Of a stretch of 64,000 nt of DNA, positions 49,290 through 58,473 are shown piece after piece (position 1 is the stretch's first letter; every line of letters begins with the position of its first letter). A model generated the notes under the pieces. It was not told where the DNA came from, ran no database searches, and was given only the letters and a program-made list of their open reading frames with translations. A program made the translations under genes and the position numbers. The stretch lies in assembly GCA_017469685.1 (NCBI GenBank), contig JAFUFW010000021.1, positions 47,952 through 111,951 on the forward strand, read 5' to 3'. The DNA comes from Bacteroidaceae bacterium (GTDB lineage Bacteria > Bacteroidota > Bacteroidia > Bacteroidales > Bacteroidaceae).

Positions 49290-49490
49290 AACTACGGATT
49301 GTACGGATTCTACGGTTCCGTTCCTCCGAATATAAATACCAACTACGGATTGTGCGGATTCTACGGTTCCGTTCCTCCGAATATAAATACCAACTACGGA
49401 TTGTACGGATTCTACGGTTCTTTCATGAGGGAGGGTACTTTTATTCCTCAATAGGACAGAAACCGTATAATCCGTATAATCCGTAGTTTA
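49290..49490. repeat. TACGGATT repeat cluster 1 (three 51-bp direct units plus inverted copy)
   Basis: Direct units start at 49290, 49341 and 49392 and differ by single bases; each opens with AACTACGGATTGTACGGATT, a 9-bp-period run, followed by TTCCGTTCCTCCGAATATAA. An inverted run, AACCGTATAATCCGTATAAT, follows at about 49461-49490. The cluster lies between the amylase stop and the MATE gene. Confidence 0.9.
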
Positions 49491-49569
49491 TTAATCATAT
49501 TCCGGCGATTTCTATACCTTACAAATTCTTTTTTTTTGTATTTTGCCCTCAATCCCTCAAACTGTCAGT

Positions 49570-49791
49570 GTCTCAAGTGGTTAAAGCTGAGGGAACGCCG
49601 AGGGAACGCTGAGGAAAGTAGGAAAAAAGTCTGATTAGGACTAATTATAGCGCGTGAAGGGCTGGGTGTTTCGTCGAGTTCCACCGATGGAACAAGCGAA
49701 TTCCACTGGTGGAACTCGCTGAAAGGTTTGGTCATATTAACTCTCAGCTATCCCTCAGCTATCCCTCAGCAATCCCTCAGTAATAATGGAC
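49570..49791. repeat. Mixed 11-bp and 22-bp repeat patch
   Basis: Direct 11-bp repeats GCTGAGGGAAC / GCCGAGGGAAC / GCTGAGGAAAG (about 49587-49619) are mirrored by CTCAGCTATCC repeated three to four times (about 49742-49785). Between them are two 22-bp palindromic units, GAGTTCCACCGATGGAACAA (49676) and GAATTCCACTGGTGGAACTC (49698). The rest of 49491-49932 is AT-rich with no gene. Confidence 0.75.
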
Positions 49792-49932
49792 TGATAGCCA
49801 AAGAGTTTGAGAGGTTGAGGTTTTTTGGGGTAAATAAATTCGTGGAATGCTTAATTACCGGAACTTGAGCCGCATTTTTTGTCTTTCTATGAAAAAATCT
49901 CTAATGCCTCGCTCTAATACCTAATCTTTTAC

Positions 49933-49940
49933 TACCTTTG
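49933..49940 (+). promoter_or_regulatory. Bacteroidetes -7 promoter element for the MATE gene
   Basis: TACCTTTG is an exact match and lies 21 bp before the ATG at 49962. It favours that start over the in-frame ATG at 49938, which would lie inside the promoter. Confidence 0.65.
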
Positions 49941-49961
49941 CAACCGCAAACCGTAAGACTT

Positions 49962-51494
49962 ATGACACAACACGACCGCACTCGCGAACTTGGCACAAAA
50001 CCAATAGGCGCACTGCTGATGCAGTATGCCGTGCCGGCCATCATTGCAATGACGGCCTCGTCGCTGTATAACATGGTCGACAGTATTTTCATAGGTCAGG
50101 GCGTAGGACCTATGGCCATCGCCGGCCTTGCTATAACATTCCCGCTGATGAACCTCTCGGCCGCATTCGGCGCTATGGTGGGCGTAGGCACTGCCACCAT
50201 GATCTCCGTGCGCCTGGGACAGAAGAACCGCGAGGAGGCGCAGCATTTCTTTGGCAACTCGCTGACGCTCAACGTGCTCATGGGCGTGCTCTTCATGGGC
50301 GTAGTGCTGCTTACGCTCGACCCTATACTCCGCTTCTTCGGCGCTTCTGACCAGACGCTGCCTTACGCCCGCGAGTACATGGAATGGATACTCTACGGCA
50401 ACGTGTTCACGCACCTCTACTTTGGCCTCAATGCCGTGCTGCGTTCGGCCGGGCATCCCCGCACGGCCATGTCCGCCACCATCCTCACCGTCTTGCTCAA
50501 CACCGTCCTTGACCCGCTCTTCATCTACGGCTTCGGCCTCGGCATACGAGGGGCGGCCATAGCCACGGTCATCTCGCAGTGCGTCTCGCTCTGCTGGCAG
50601 CTCTACATCTTTTCGCGACCGACGGAGGTCGTATTCATCCGGCGCGACACGCTGGCCCTGCGCCCACACATCGTCGGAGGCATACTCTCCATAGGCCTCT
50701 CCCCCTTCCTCATGAACGCCTGCTCGTGCCTCGTCGTCCTGCTCATCAACCGAGGCATGGTCGAGTATGGTGGTGACCTCGCCGTAGGGGCCTACGGTAT
50801 CGACAACCGCGTGCTCTTCCTATTTGCCATGATAGTCATGGGCTTCAACCAGGGTATGCAGCCCATAGCGGGCTACAACTACGGCGCACAGCTTCACGAC
50901 CGTGTGCGTGACGTCCTGTGGAAGACCATCTCCTACGCCACCGCCGTAATGACTGTTGGCTTCGTCGTCTGTGAGCTCTTTGCCGAAACCATCGTGCGGG
51001 CGTTCACCTCCGACCCCGACCTCATCGCCATCGCTGCCCACGGTATGCGCATCGACGTGGCTCTCTTCCCCGTCATCGGCTTCCAGATGGTTACTGGTAA
51101 CTTCTTCCAGAGCATCGGGCAGGCAGGCAAGAGCATCTACCTCTCGCTCACCCGTCAGCTCATCTTCCTTGTGCCGTCGCTTCTGTTGCTGCCGCGCCTC
51201 ATGCCATCCCTCGGCCTTCCTGAGCTCGACGGCATCTGGCTCTCGCTGCCTGTCAGCGACGGGCTCGCTGCCTTCAACGCCGCAGTGCTGCTCTACATGC
51301 AGATTCAGCAGTTCAAGGGAAAGCCTCTCAACATTCAATTCTCATTTTTCATTTTTAAGCTTTCAACCATCAACTTGATGCGCCTCCCCCGCCGCATCCA
51401 CTACTTCGCTGTAAACCGCGTAGCCCCCTACATCCCCCTCATCTCCATTTTCCAGCACGAAGACAAAGAGGAGACCGGTAACACCACAGCTTAG
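49962..51494 (+). CDS. MATE family multidrug/metabolite efflux transporter
   Basis: The 510-residue protein has 12 helices of the MATE fold: LGTKPIGALLMQYAVPAIIA near the start (about residues 7-26), GQGVGPMAIAGLAITFPL (about 46-63), NPILDPLFIYGFG-type NTVLDPLFIYGFGLGIRGAA (about 183-202), and GFNQGMQPIAGYNYGA (about 295-310). It exports cationic compounds or metabolites by ion antiport. The last 55 or so residues after QFKGKPLN are not typical of the family: they read through AT-rich sequence that looks intergenic, then a basic segment, suggesting loss of the original stop. It is bracketed by TACGGATT clusters 1 and 2. Confidence 0.9.
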   Translation: MTQHDRTRELGTKPIGALLMQYAVPAIIAMTASSLYNMVDSIFIGQGVGPMAIAGLAITFPLMNLSAAFGAMVGVGTATMISVRLGQKNREEAQHFFGNSLTLNVLMGVLFMGVVLLTLDPILRFFGASDQTLPYAREYMEWILYGNVFTHLYFGLNAVLRSAGHPRTAMSATILTVLLNTVLDPLFIYGFGLGIRGAAIATVISQCVSLCWQLYIFSRPTEVVFIRRDTLALRPHIVGGILSIGLSPFLMNACSCLVVLLINRGMVEYGGDLAVGAYGIDNRVLFLFAMIVMGFNQGMQPIAGYNYGAQLHDRVRDVLWKTISYATAVMTVGFVVCELFAETIVRAFTSDPDLIAIAAHGMRIDVALFPVIGFQMVTGNFFQSIGQAGKSIYLSLTRQLIFLVPSLLLLPRLMPSLGLPELDGIWLSLPVSDGLAAFNAAVLLYMQIQQFKGKPLNIQFSFFIFKLSTINLMRLPRRIHYFAVNRVAPYIPLISIFQHEDKEETGNTTA

Positions 51495-51520
51495 CTCTCA
51501 ACAACTCTGAAAGACTTTTA

Positions 51521-51806
51521 AAACTACGGATTATACGGATTTTACGGTTTGCTGCGCACTGCGAATATTTAACGACGGATTCTACGGTCCCGTTCCTCTA
51601 GAATCCAAATGAATCATCCGTCAAGGAAAAACCGTAAAATCCGTAAAATCCGTAGTTAAATAAAAATCTGTAGTTGGAATAATCTCATCCACGTTTCCCG
51701 CAGCTCCAAGCGAATCCGTACAATCCGTAGTTTGATAAAAAACATCCACGTACCCCGTCATTCAGGGAGAAACCGTATAATCCGTACAATCCGTAGTTTA
51801 ATAAAT
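51521..51806. repeat. TACGGATT repeat cluster 2
   Basis: The cluster opens with ACTACGGATTATACGGATTT, then a TTTGCTGCGCACTGCGAATA linker shared with clusters 3 and 4. Three inverted runs follow, each ending TCCGTAGTTnAATAAA-like (near 51629-51662, 51712-51737 and 51771-51806). It fills most of the 356-bp gap between the MATE and GxxExxY genes. Confidence 0.88.
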
Positions 51807-51850
51807 AACCATAGTTAAAAAAATAATCCATAATAAAACCCTGTTATTCA

Positions 51851-52228
51851 ATGGAACTATTGTTTGAAGAAGAAACAAAGAAGATTATCAGTGCCTGCTA
51901 TGAAGTGCACCGTGTGTTGGGACGTGGGTTTACAGAACCTGTGTACCAATTAGCTTTAGCTGAAGAATTAAGGTTGCAAGACATACCGTTTGGGCGTGAA
52001 GAGTACATTCCATTTTATTATAAAGGTAAGGCTTTTAACAATGTTTTTCGTCCTGATTTTATTTGTTTCTCTCACATCATAGTCGAACTGAAGGCTGTTT
52101 CGGCATTGTTGCCGGAGCACGAAGCACAACTTATCAATTATTTGAAAGCTGCGGATTATCCAGTTGGACTTCTTGTGAATTTCGGTACTGATACGGTACA
52201 AGTGAAACGACGTGTAAATCTGTACTGA
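51851..52228 (+). CDS. GxxExxY protein (PD-(D/E)XK nuclease-fold family)
   Basis: The 125-residue protein carries the eponymous motif GFTEPVY (about residues 24-30) and a PD-(D/E)XK-like core: FRPDFICFSHIIVELKAV (about 61-78), with Asp and E-L-K in the expected strands, then a helix with EAQLINYLKA (about 85-94) and the GLLVNFG strand. The family (PF13366) is common in Bacteroidetes and has no settled function. Codon and base use look more AT-rich than the neighbouring genes, hinting at separate origin. It is flanked on both sides by TACGGATT clusters sharing the same linkers. Confidence 0.88.
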   Translation: MELLFEEETKKIISACYEVHRVLGRGFTEPVYQLALAEELRLQDIPFGREEYIPFYYKGKAFNNVFRPDFICFSHIIVELKAVSALLPEHEAQLINYLKAADYPVGLLVNFGTDTVQVKRRVNLY

Positions 52229-52258
52229 AAGGACAATCGCTGAAAATGAAACAACTGC

Positions 52259-52475
52259 GAAGTAAAACAACTACGGATTATACGGATTTTACGGTTTGCT
52301 GCGCGCTGCGAATATTCAACTACGGATTGTTCGGATTATACGTTTCCGTTCCTCCGAATATAATAACAACTACGGATTATACGGATTTTACGGTTCCGTT
52401 CCTATTGAATCCTAATGAATCATCCGTCAAAGAAAAACCGTAAAATCCGTAAAATCCGTAGTTTAATAAATATCC
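52259..52475. repeat. TACGGATT repeat cluster 3
   Basis: Three direct runs (near 52267, 52320 and 52370) and one inverted run (near 52433-52470) are seen. The TTTGCTGCGCGCTGCGAATA linker and the ATGAATCATCCGTCAAAGAA linker also occur in clusters 2 and 4. It fills the gap between the GxxExxY and phosphodiesterase genes. Confidence 0.88.
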
Positions 52476-52514
52476 GTCGTTGAAAATAAAACAATAGTAG
52501 TTTAATCAGTCGTT

Positions 52515-53030
52515 ATGAAAAGAATAGGAGTTTTAAGCGATACCCATAGTTTTTGGGACGATAAGTATCTGGAGTACTTCGAGGAGTGCGACGAGGTATG
52601 GCACGCCGGCGACATAGGTTCCGTGGAGCTTGCTGACCGCCTCGCTGCCTTCCGCCCCCTGCGCGCCGTGTGCGGCAACTGCGACGGCGGCGACCTCCTG
52701 CGTATGTTCCCCAAGCAACTCCGGTGGTCATGCGAGGGCGCCGACGTGCTCATGACACACATCGGCGGTTACCCCGGGCGCTACGACCGCAGCATCGTGC
52801 GGCAGCTCGTGGAGCGCCCGCCCAAGCTCTTCATCTGCGGCCACAGCCATATCCTCAAGGTTCAGTACGACCGCAGCCTCGGACTCCTGCACATCAATCC
52901 CGGCGCCGCTGGGCTTCAAGGATGGCATCGCGTGCGCACCCTCGTCCGCTTCACTGTAGCGGACGGCGCGTTCCACGACCTCGAAGTCATCGAAATACCA
53001 CGTCCAACCGCCGACAATGTTTTTCCTTGA
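52515..53030 (+). CDS. YfcE-like metallophosphoesterase
   Basis: The 171-residue protein has all the dimetal phosphodiesterase motifs: LSDTH (about residues 7-11), HAGDIGS (about 35-41), VCGNCDGG (about 54-61), MTHIGGYPGRY (about 79-89) and CGHSHI (about 106-111). The relatives YfcE and MJ0936 cleave phosphodiesters in vitro; the natural substrate is unknown. Cytoplasmic. It sits alone between TACGGATT clusters 3 and 4. It is GC-rich like the core genes, unlike its GxxExxY neighbour. Confidence 0.92.
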   Translation: MKRIGVLSDTHSFWDDKYLEYFEECDEVWHAGDIGSVELADRLAAFRPLRAVCGNCDGGDLLRMFPKQLRWSCEGADVLMTHIGGYPGRYDRSIVRQLVERPPKLFICGHSHILKVQYDRSLGLLHINPGAAGLQGWHRVRTLVRFTVADGAFHDLEVIEIPRPTADNVFP

Positions 53031-53047
53031 CCCCTGCAAGAATGTTT

Positions 53048-53365
53048 AAACTACGGATTTTACGGATTATACGGTTCCGTTCCTCCGAGAATAAATAACA
53101 ACTACGGATTGTACGGATTATACGGCTTGCTGTGCGCTGCGAATATTCAACTACGGATTTTACGGATTTTACGGTTCCGTTCCTCCGAGAATAAATAACA
53201 ACGACGGATTGTACGGATTTTACGGTTCCGTTCCTCTTGAATCCGAATGAATCATCCGTCAAAGAAAAACCGTAAAATCCGTAAAATCCGTAGTTGAAAA
53301 AATATCATCCACGTTTCCCGTGGTTCCAGAAACCGTACAATCCGTAAAATCCGTAGTTAAATAAA
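53048..53365. repeat. TACGGATT repeat cluster 4
   Basis: Four direct runs (near 53050, 53100, 53150 and 53203) alternate with CCGTTCCTCCGAGAATAAAT and a CTTGCTGTGCGCTGCGAATA linker, then two inverted runs (near 53266-53294 and 53331-53358). Decayed pieces (ATCCGTCGTT, ATCCGCAGTT) continue to about 53410. The last part of this 547-bp gap holds the promoter of the next gene. Confidence 0.88.
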
Positions 53366-53479
53366 AATCTGTAGTTAAATATCCGTCGTTGAAACAATAA
53401 TCCGCAGTTGAAAAACAAATTATCCATCGTCGCAGACAGAAAAATATATCTGTAGTGAAGAAAAAGGCCCCAAAAACTT

Positions 53480-53507
53480 GTCTTTTCCATTGAAATACGT
53501 ATATTTG
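53480..53507 (+). promoter_or_regulatory. Promoter of the first giant secreted protein
   Basis: TATATTTG (53500-53507) is an exact -7 match, with CTTG ending at 53480, 19 bp upstream, as a -33 variant. The leader to 53578 is about 60-65 nt and includes the palindrome GAGATATCTC. Confidence 0.65.
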
Positions 53508-53577
53508 TCCCCGATAGAGATATCTCAAATAGCAAATCATATTCATTTTATTTATTAACCAATTAATCAGTCAGCGT

Positions 53578-56500
53578 ATGAAGAAAATTCTCTTACTTCT
53601 ATGCACCCTACTGAGCACAGTAGGGCTATGGGCAACGACGACCGTCTCAGAGTATCAGCTCGGCGCCGCTCTCACTGGCACAGACCAAATAAGTGAGAGT
53701 CAGCTCTATGTGGTTAGGGTGAGTGGTGTATCCTATATCACGGAGACGACTACGTATGAGGCTCCCAATGCCCAGAATCAGATCACTGACAACGCATTGT
53801 TCTACATCATTAATAATGCTGATGGAACTTTCTCTGTGCGTTGCAAGGGTACAAACAACTATTGGGGTGCCTTCACAGACAATGCCATAGGTAATTGGCT
53901 CCCTTCAGCCACACCAACTAATTGGACTTTTGCCTTTACCGACGACAAGGTGGCAGCTAAATCAGGTGACTACTACATCAATCGTTCTTCTGGTGTGATG
54001 CATGGTTGGGCTTCGGCCATCAACTATCTGCAGATATTCCCTGTAGACCCAGTTGAAATCACTTGCCTCAGCAGCTCTGACGAGCTGAGCAACAACAAGG
54101 CTTACATTGTGAACAACGTGCGTGGCACTTGGAATGTAGCCGATGGTGCTTCTCAGATGACAACAGCAAAGGCTTTTGACATAGAAGCTGCAAGCCAGCA
54201 GTTTGCTGTCATCAACTGCGACGGCCAGTACTATGTCTACAGTGTGAATGCCAAAGGCTTCCTGAACCCTGACAATACTTTTGGCGACCCCGCAGCCATT
54301 CAGATTGCTGCTACAGGCAATGAAAGCTATCCATTCTTCTTCAAGTTCGACGACACTCACAACGTGAATGTCAACGGCGCAGGGACAGTTCTCATTGACA
54401 CATGGGCTACTGTTGACGACGGTAACAGCAACCGTCTCATCGAGGCTGTTGATTTTGACCCGACAGAAGCCATCAAGGCTATCAAGCTTGCCAACCTACA
54501 GCCCGGCGACGACTTGACAGCCTTCATTGTCAACCCGAGCTTCGAGACTGGCGACATGACAGGTTGGACCACGACAAACAGTTCCGACACAGGCGTCAAA
54601 CCCAACAGCAACGGCACTTATGCCACCAACGGTTGCGACGGACAGTACCTCTTCAATACATGGTGGAAGGGCAATCCTATCACCCAGACCGTCACCGACC
54701 TGCCCAACGGCAAGTATGAGATGAAGGTCCTTGTGGCCAATGATGCCGGCGAAGGCAACAACGACAAGCCTTGCATCTATCTGCTGGCCAATGGTGACCA
54801 TGCTGGTCCCGTGCAGGGTACCTCTAAAGGCACCTTCGCTGAAGGCAGCATCGAATTCTATGTTACTGATGGCACTGCAACCATTGGTGTCGTTGGTGGT
54901 AACACCGATGGCTCGTTCCGTGAGGATGGTTACTACTGGTATAAGGCCGACAACTTCCGCCTCACATACGTAGAGCCGCTGCCTGACATCAATGACATTG
55001 AGATCCCTGAAGGCAAGATGAGCATCGAGGCTCAGCAGGGCATTGATGCTGCTAAGGAGGCAGGCGACGTAGTGGCGCTCATCGAGGCTGTTAAAGTGGC
55101 CGAAGCTTCCATCGCTGCTTATGCCAAGGCTGAGGAGGCTATCACTGATGCACGTGCAATCCTCGAGGCCAACAATATGACGACATCGGAAGCTTATGAT
55201 ATTTTCTTGAACGAAATCGTCCGTTACGAAGATGGTTGGGAAGCAGGCAATATTTCCGACGAAGAGGCTGCAAACGCAGGCCGAGTTCTCGGCACTGTGG
55301 TTACGGACTGGCGTGCAGGCGCTAATGGCGCGGCCGTGAAGTTCCTCGAAAGTGCTTACCAGCTGCCTAACAACCAGTTCGGTGCTCTCTACGTCAACAC
55401 TTGGTCTGTAGAAGGCTACAACGATGGTTCCGACTTCAAGGTTCCCTTCTATGAGAATTTCGTAGGTTCTGGTGAGACCCTTGGCGAGAACACCTTCACA
55501 ACTACCGTTGAAGGTCTCGAGCCCGGTACCTATCAGGTGACGGCTCTTGTGCGCGTTGCACTTCAGGGTGACCGCCCTGGCACACCCGAAGGCATCCAGG
55601 CAAGCGTCAATGGCGGCGATCCTGTCGAGCTTACAGATCCTACGCTCTATGAACTCGCTAACCTCTATCTGCAGGAAATCACTGCCGAAGGTGTCGTTGG
55701 CGAGGATAGCAAACTTGCTTTCTCTATCGATGTGCTCGGTGGAACTAATGTCCACTGGCTTAGCTTCAAGAACGTGAAGTACACCAAGCTCGAAGGACCT
55801 GCAGATCCTTACGAGGCTGCTCTTGCAGCCATCGAGGATGGTTCCTACTACAAGGTGTTCACCGAAGTTGATGGTACGAAGTACTACCTTACCGGCAACG
55901 GTACTCTCTCCGCAGAGGCTGCCGAAGGTCCTGCCTTCAAGTTCCAGAAGGTCGCCGGTGAAGAGTATGAGTATGGCTTCAAGCTAAACAACAGCGGCAC
56001 ATTCTTCAGCAATCCTTCCGGTACCAACGAGAGTAACCTCAAGGCCGGGAAGATCAGCACCAGCACCAGTGGGCGTGACACATGGGAGGCTCAGGTATGG
56101 TTCCTTAACTCTGACGGCCTCTATGCAGTACGTAGCACCAATGCCGCTGCAGCCACCAGTAGCTGGGGCTGGGTCGGCAGCTCTTACTGGTATGTTGAGG
56201 GCGTCGAAGCCCCCATCGCTCAGTATCAGTGGGAACCCGCATACGTTTGGCAGCTCGAGGAGATTGAGAATCCTGTGAATGTGACCTATGTTGTCTATCC
56301 TGCCGGCAGCACTGAGCCTGTAGGCCAGGCTACCGTAGTGCAGGAGGCAGGCAGCGAGCCCGTTGTTCCTGATGTGCTCAAGACGAAAGCCTTCTACAAG
56401 TACGTCATGGATGAAGACGCCTATGTCGGCGAGGAAGACGTAACAATTAATGTTACGCGCGACTATGTCGACGGCTTAGTGCTCGAACTCGCAGGTCTGA

Positions 56501-58197
56501 ACAACAACACCGCCTACACCATCGCTTGCGACCGCGGCGCCCTGCTCACCAATGACGACCATCTGGCTTCCCAGGCTCATGGCACTCTCGTCGCTGCAGA
56601 ACCCGCTCAGTTCGCTGTCATCAGCTATGAGGACAACTACTATCTCTATAGCATCGCCGACAAGAAGTTCGTTACCTTCGAGCCCAATCTTGAGGACCAA
56701 GGTGAGCGCGCTCCGCTGGCCGACGAGCCTACTCATGGCACCGAAGATGCCTTGCAGCTTGAGCCTAAGGCTGAACCATACTTCCTCACATACTTCACGG
56801 CCGACGGTTCTAACTTCGGTCTGAACACCAACGGTAACGATCCTTATGGATACGTCGTCAACACCTGGATGACTGCCGATGCCGGCAACCAGTACTTCTT
56901 CATTGAGGCTGGTGATTTCGATGCCACAGAGGCGCTGGCCGCTCTCGATGCTTACTTCCATCCCGTTGAGGCTGAAGTGCTCGACGGTATTGCACAGCTC
57001 AAGGCATTCACACTTGACGAAGATGCTCAGTCTGCCAACGTGACGCTGCACCTCACCGATGCTAAGGTGACATTTGTCGGCACCACTGAGAAGACCGATT
57101 ATGACGAAGACTGGAATGAGGTGACCATCACTGTTGACAACGTAATTATTGAGGACAACACTGCAGCCGTTCTGCTTCAGGGTCTTGGCCTCAATGAGGT
57201 GCTGAAAGCAGGCGACACTGTCAACGGTGACATCAGTCTGACTGTTGTTGCCGGCTGGTTCGGCAATGAATATGCAGTCAACGACCTCACCCAGGAGAGC
57301 CTCGCTGCTCTTGAGGTTGCTGAGGGTGAAGCAGAGCCCACCGCCATCACCGACGACAACGTCCTTGAATATGCTGATAACTTCGACAGCTACTACGTTG
57401 AGTTCGCCGACGCTACACTGACGATGACCGAGGATGGAGCTTTCTCAATCAATCTCCCCGTCATGGACGATAACTTCGATGTCTATGATATGCTTGAAGT
57501 CTTGGCGGATGAGGACTACCCAGAGGAGGCCACTCCTGTTACGGCACGCGGCTACATCATCGACTACTTCGGCATGATGAAGTTCTTCCAGCCCATCAGC
57601 TTCGAAGTGCCTGAAGAGGAAGTGCCTGTAGTGGTCACCGGCACTTTCGACGGAGTCATCAAGCAGATCCTCTCTCACCCGCAGACGGGTAAGCAGGGCA
57701 TGGCTACCAGCGAGCAGACCGTGACCATCGCCAAGGGCGAGGAAGAAGGCACTTACGACATCACCTTCTCGGGCTTCACCATGCCTGTGACAGGTGCCGA
57801 GCTGCCTGAATTTACCATCACTGGCGTTGAGGCAGAGGTCAGCGAGGATGGCACCACCGCCACCTATTCACTCCCCGTATGGGCTCCCCAGACGATCACT
57901 GTCGGCCGCGGAACAGGTTCCGTTACTTACAAGATAGCTCTCGAAGGCACTAAGACCGGCGAGGACGCTCCCGTGCTGAAGCTGACTCTCGTCAACTCTG
58001 TCGTCGACGAGGTTTACTTCGGCGCTGACGAAGAGACCGTCGATGCAGCCATTGAAGAGGATGAGGCTACCGCTATCCGTGGCATCAATGGCCTTGAGAC
58101 AGCTGGCACCATCTTCGACCTCAGCGGTCGCAAGGTCGAGAATATCCAGCGTGGTGGCATCTACATCGTCAATGGTAAAAAGGTTTCGATTAAGTGA
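53578..58197 (+). CDS. Giant multi-domain secreted protein with calycin-like domain and sorting tail
   Basis: The 1539-residue protein has a signal peptide ending TVGLWA. It reads as beta-rich modules: a ricin/MIR-like N-terminal stretch (about residues 25-310), two galactose-binding-like modules (about 320-465, LPNGKYEMKVLVAND; and about 600-740, LEPGTYQVTALVRV) separated by a helical segment, a module beginning YYKVFTEVDGTKYYLTGNGT (about 761-780), an OB-like beta module (about 1139-1330), and a calycin-like barrel (about 1354-1485, GTFDGVIKQILSHPQTGKQG). A C-terminal sorting tail with IFDLSGRKVENIQRGGIYIV (about 1511-1530) fits type IX secretion. Several modules recur in the next protein. 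Function unknown; no catalytic site recognised. Confidence 0.8.
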   Translation: MKKILLLLCTLLSTVGLWATTTVSEYQLGAALTGTDQISESQLYVVRVSGVSYITETTTYEAPNAQNQITDNALFYIINNADGTFSVRCKGTNNYWGAFTDNAIGNWLPSATPTNWTFAFTDDKVAAKSGDYYINRSSGVMHGWASAINYLQIFPVDPVEITCLSSSDELSNNKAYIVNNVRGTWNVADGASQMTTAKAFDIEAASQQFAVINCDGQYYVYSVNAKGFLNPDNTFGDPAAIQIAATGNESYPFFFKFDDTHNVNVNGAGTVLIDTWATVDDGNSNRLIEAVDFDPTEAIKAIKLANLQPGDDLTAFIVNPSFETGDMTGWTTTNSSDTGVKPNSNGTYATNGCDGQYLFNTWWKGNPITQTVTDLPNGKYEMKVLVANDAGEGNNDKPCIYLLANGDHAGPVQGTSKGTFAEGSIEFYVTDGTATIGVVGGNTDGSFREDGYYWYKADNFRLTYVEPLPDINDIEIPEGKMSIEAQQGIDAAKEAGDVVALIEAVKVAEASIAAYAKAEEAITDARAILEANNMTTSEAYDIFLNEIVRYEDGWEAGNISDEEAANAGRVLGTVVTDWRAGANGAAVKFLESAYQLPNNQFGALYVNTWSVEGYNDGSDFKVPFYENFVGSGETLGENTFTTTVEGLEPGTYQVTALVRVALQGDRPGTPEGIQASVNGGDPVELTDPTLYELANLYLQEITAEGVVGEDSKLAFSIDVLGGTNVHWLSFKNVKYTKLEGPADPYEAALAAIEDGSYYKVFTEVDGTKYYLTGNGTLSAEAAEGPAFKFQKVAGEEYEYGFKLNNSGTFFSNPSGTNESNLKAGKISTSTSGRDTWEAQVWFLNSDGLYAVRSTNAAAATSSWGWVGSSYWYVEGVEAPIAQYQWEPAYVWQLEEIENPVNVTYVVYPAGSTEPVGQATVVQEAGSEPVVPDVLKTKAFYKYVMDEDAYVGEEDVTINVTRDYVDGLVLELAGLNNNTAYTIACDRGALLTNDDHLASQAHGTLVAAEPAQFAVISYEDNYYLYSIADKKFVTFEPNLEDQGERAPLADEPTHGTEDALQLEPKAEPYFLTYFTADGSNFGLNTNGNDPYGYVVNTWMTADAGNQYFFIEAGDFDATEALAALDAYFHPVEAEVLDGIAQLKAFTLDEDAQSANVTLHLTDAKVTFVGTTEKTDYDEDWNEVTITVDNVIIEDNTAAVLLQGLGLNEVLKAGDTVNGDISLTVVAGWFGNEYAVNDLTQESLAALEVAEGEAEPTAITDDNVLEYADNFDSYYVEFADATLTMTEDGAFSINLPVMDDNFDVYDMLEVLADEDYPEEATPVTARGYIIDYFGMMKFFQPISFEVPEEEVPVVVTGTFDGVIKQILSHPQTGKQGMATSEQTVTIAKGEEEGTYDITFSGFTMPVTGAELPEFTITGVEAEVSEDGTTATYSLPVWAPQTITVGRGTGSVTYKIALEGTKTGEDAPVLKLTLVNSVVDEVYFGADEETVDAAIEEDEATAIRGINGLETAGTIFDLSGRKVENIQRGGIYIVNGKKVSIK

Positions 58198-58277
58198 GCG
58201 CCATGAAAGCCTGCTTTCAAATGGCCGAACGTGAGAAACGTATCTAAGGTTTCTGTAAAATAAACCTCCTACTAATG

Positions 58278-58312
58278 CTCCGGGCACCCGCATTGGGTGT
58301 CCGGAGTTTTTT
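58278..58312 (+). terminator. Intrinsic terminator after the first giant gene
   Basis: CTCCGGGCACCC (58278-58289) and GGGTGTCCGGAG (58295-58306) form a 12-bp stem with one G-U pair, a 5-nt loop and a TTTTTT tail. Confidence 0.92.
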
Positions 58313-58473
58313 GCGCTTCCCCTTTCCTATACCTTCTCTTCCTTCTTCTCTCTTTTCTCTTTTATCTTCCCTCATCTCTTTCATCTTTCATTGGCACTTT
58401 TTTATTGTTTTTTTAAGAATGTGGCCCATTTTCCCCCTTTTCTTCATTAATTTTAAAAAAAACATACATTATT

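Noticed and set aside
49257-49454. Open frame of 65 codons with 17-residue repeats
   Set aside because: It is a translation of the 51-bp non-coding repeat units; there is no promoter, and the same repeat family elsewhere is interrupted by stops.
49290-53410. CRISPR array
   Set aside because: Repeats have no unique spacers of 25-40 bp, occur in both orientations, and no cas gene is near.
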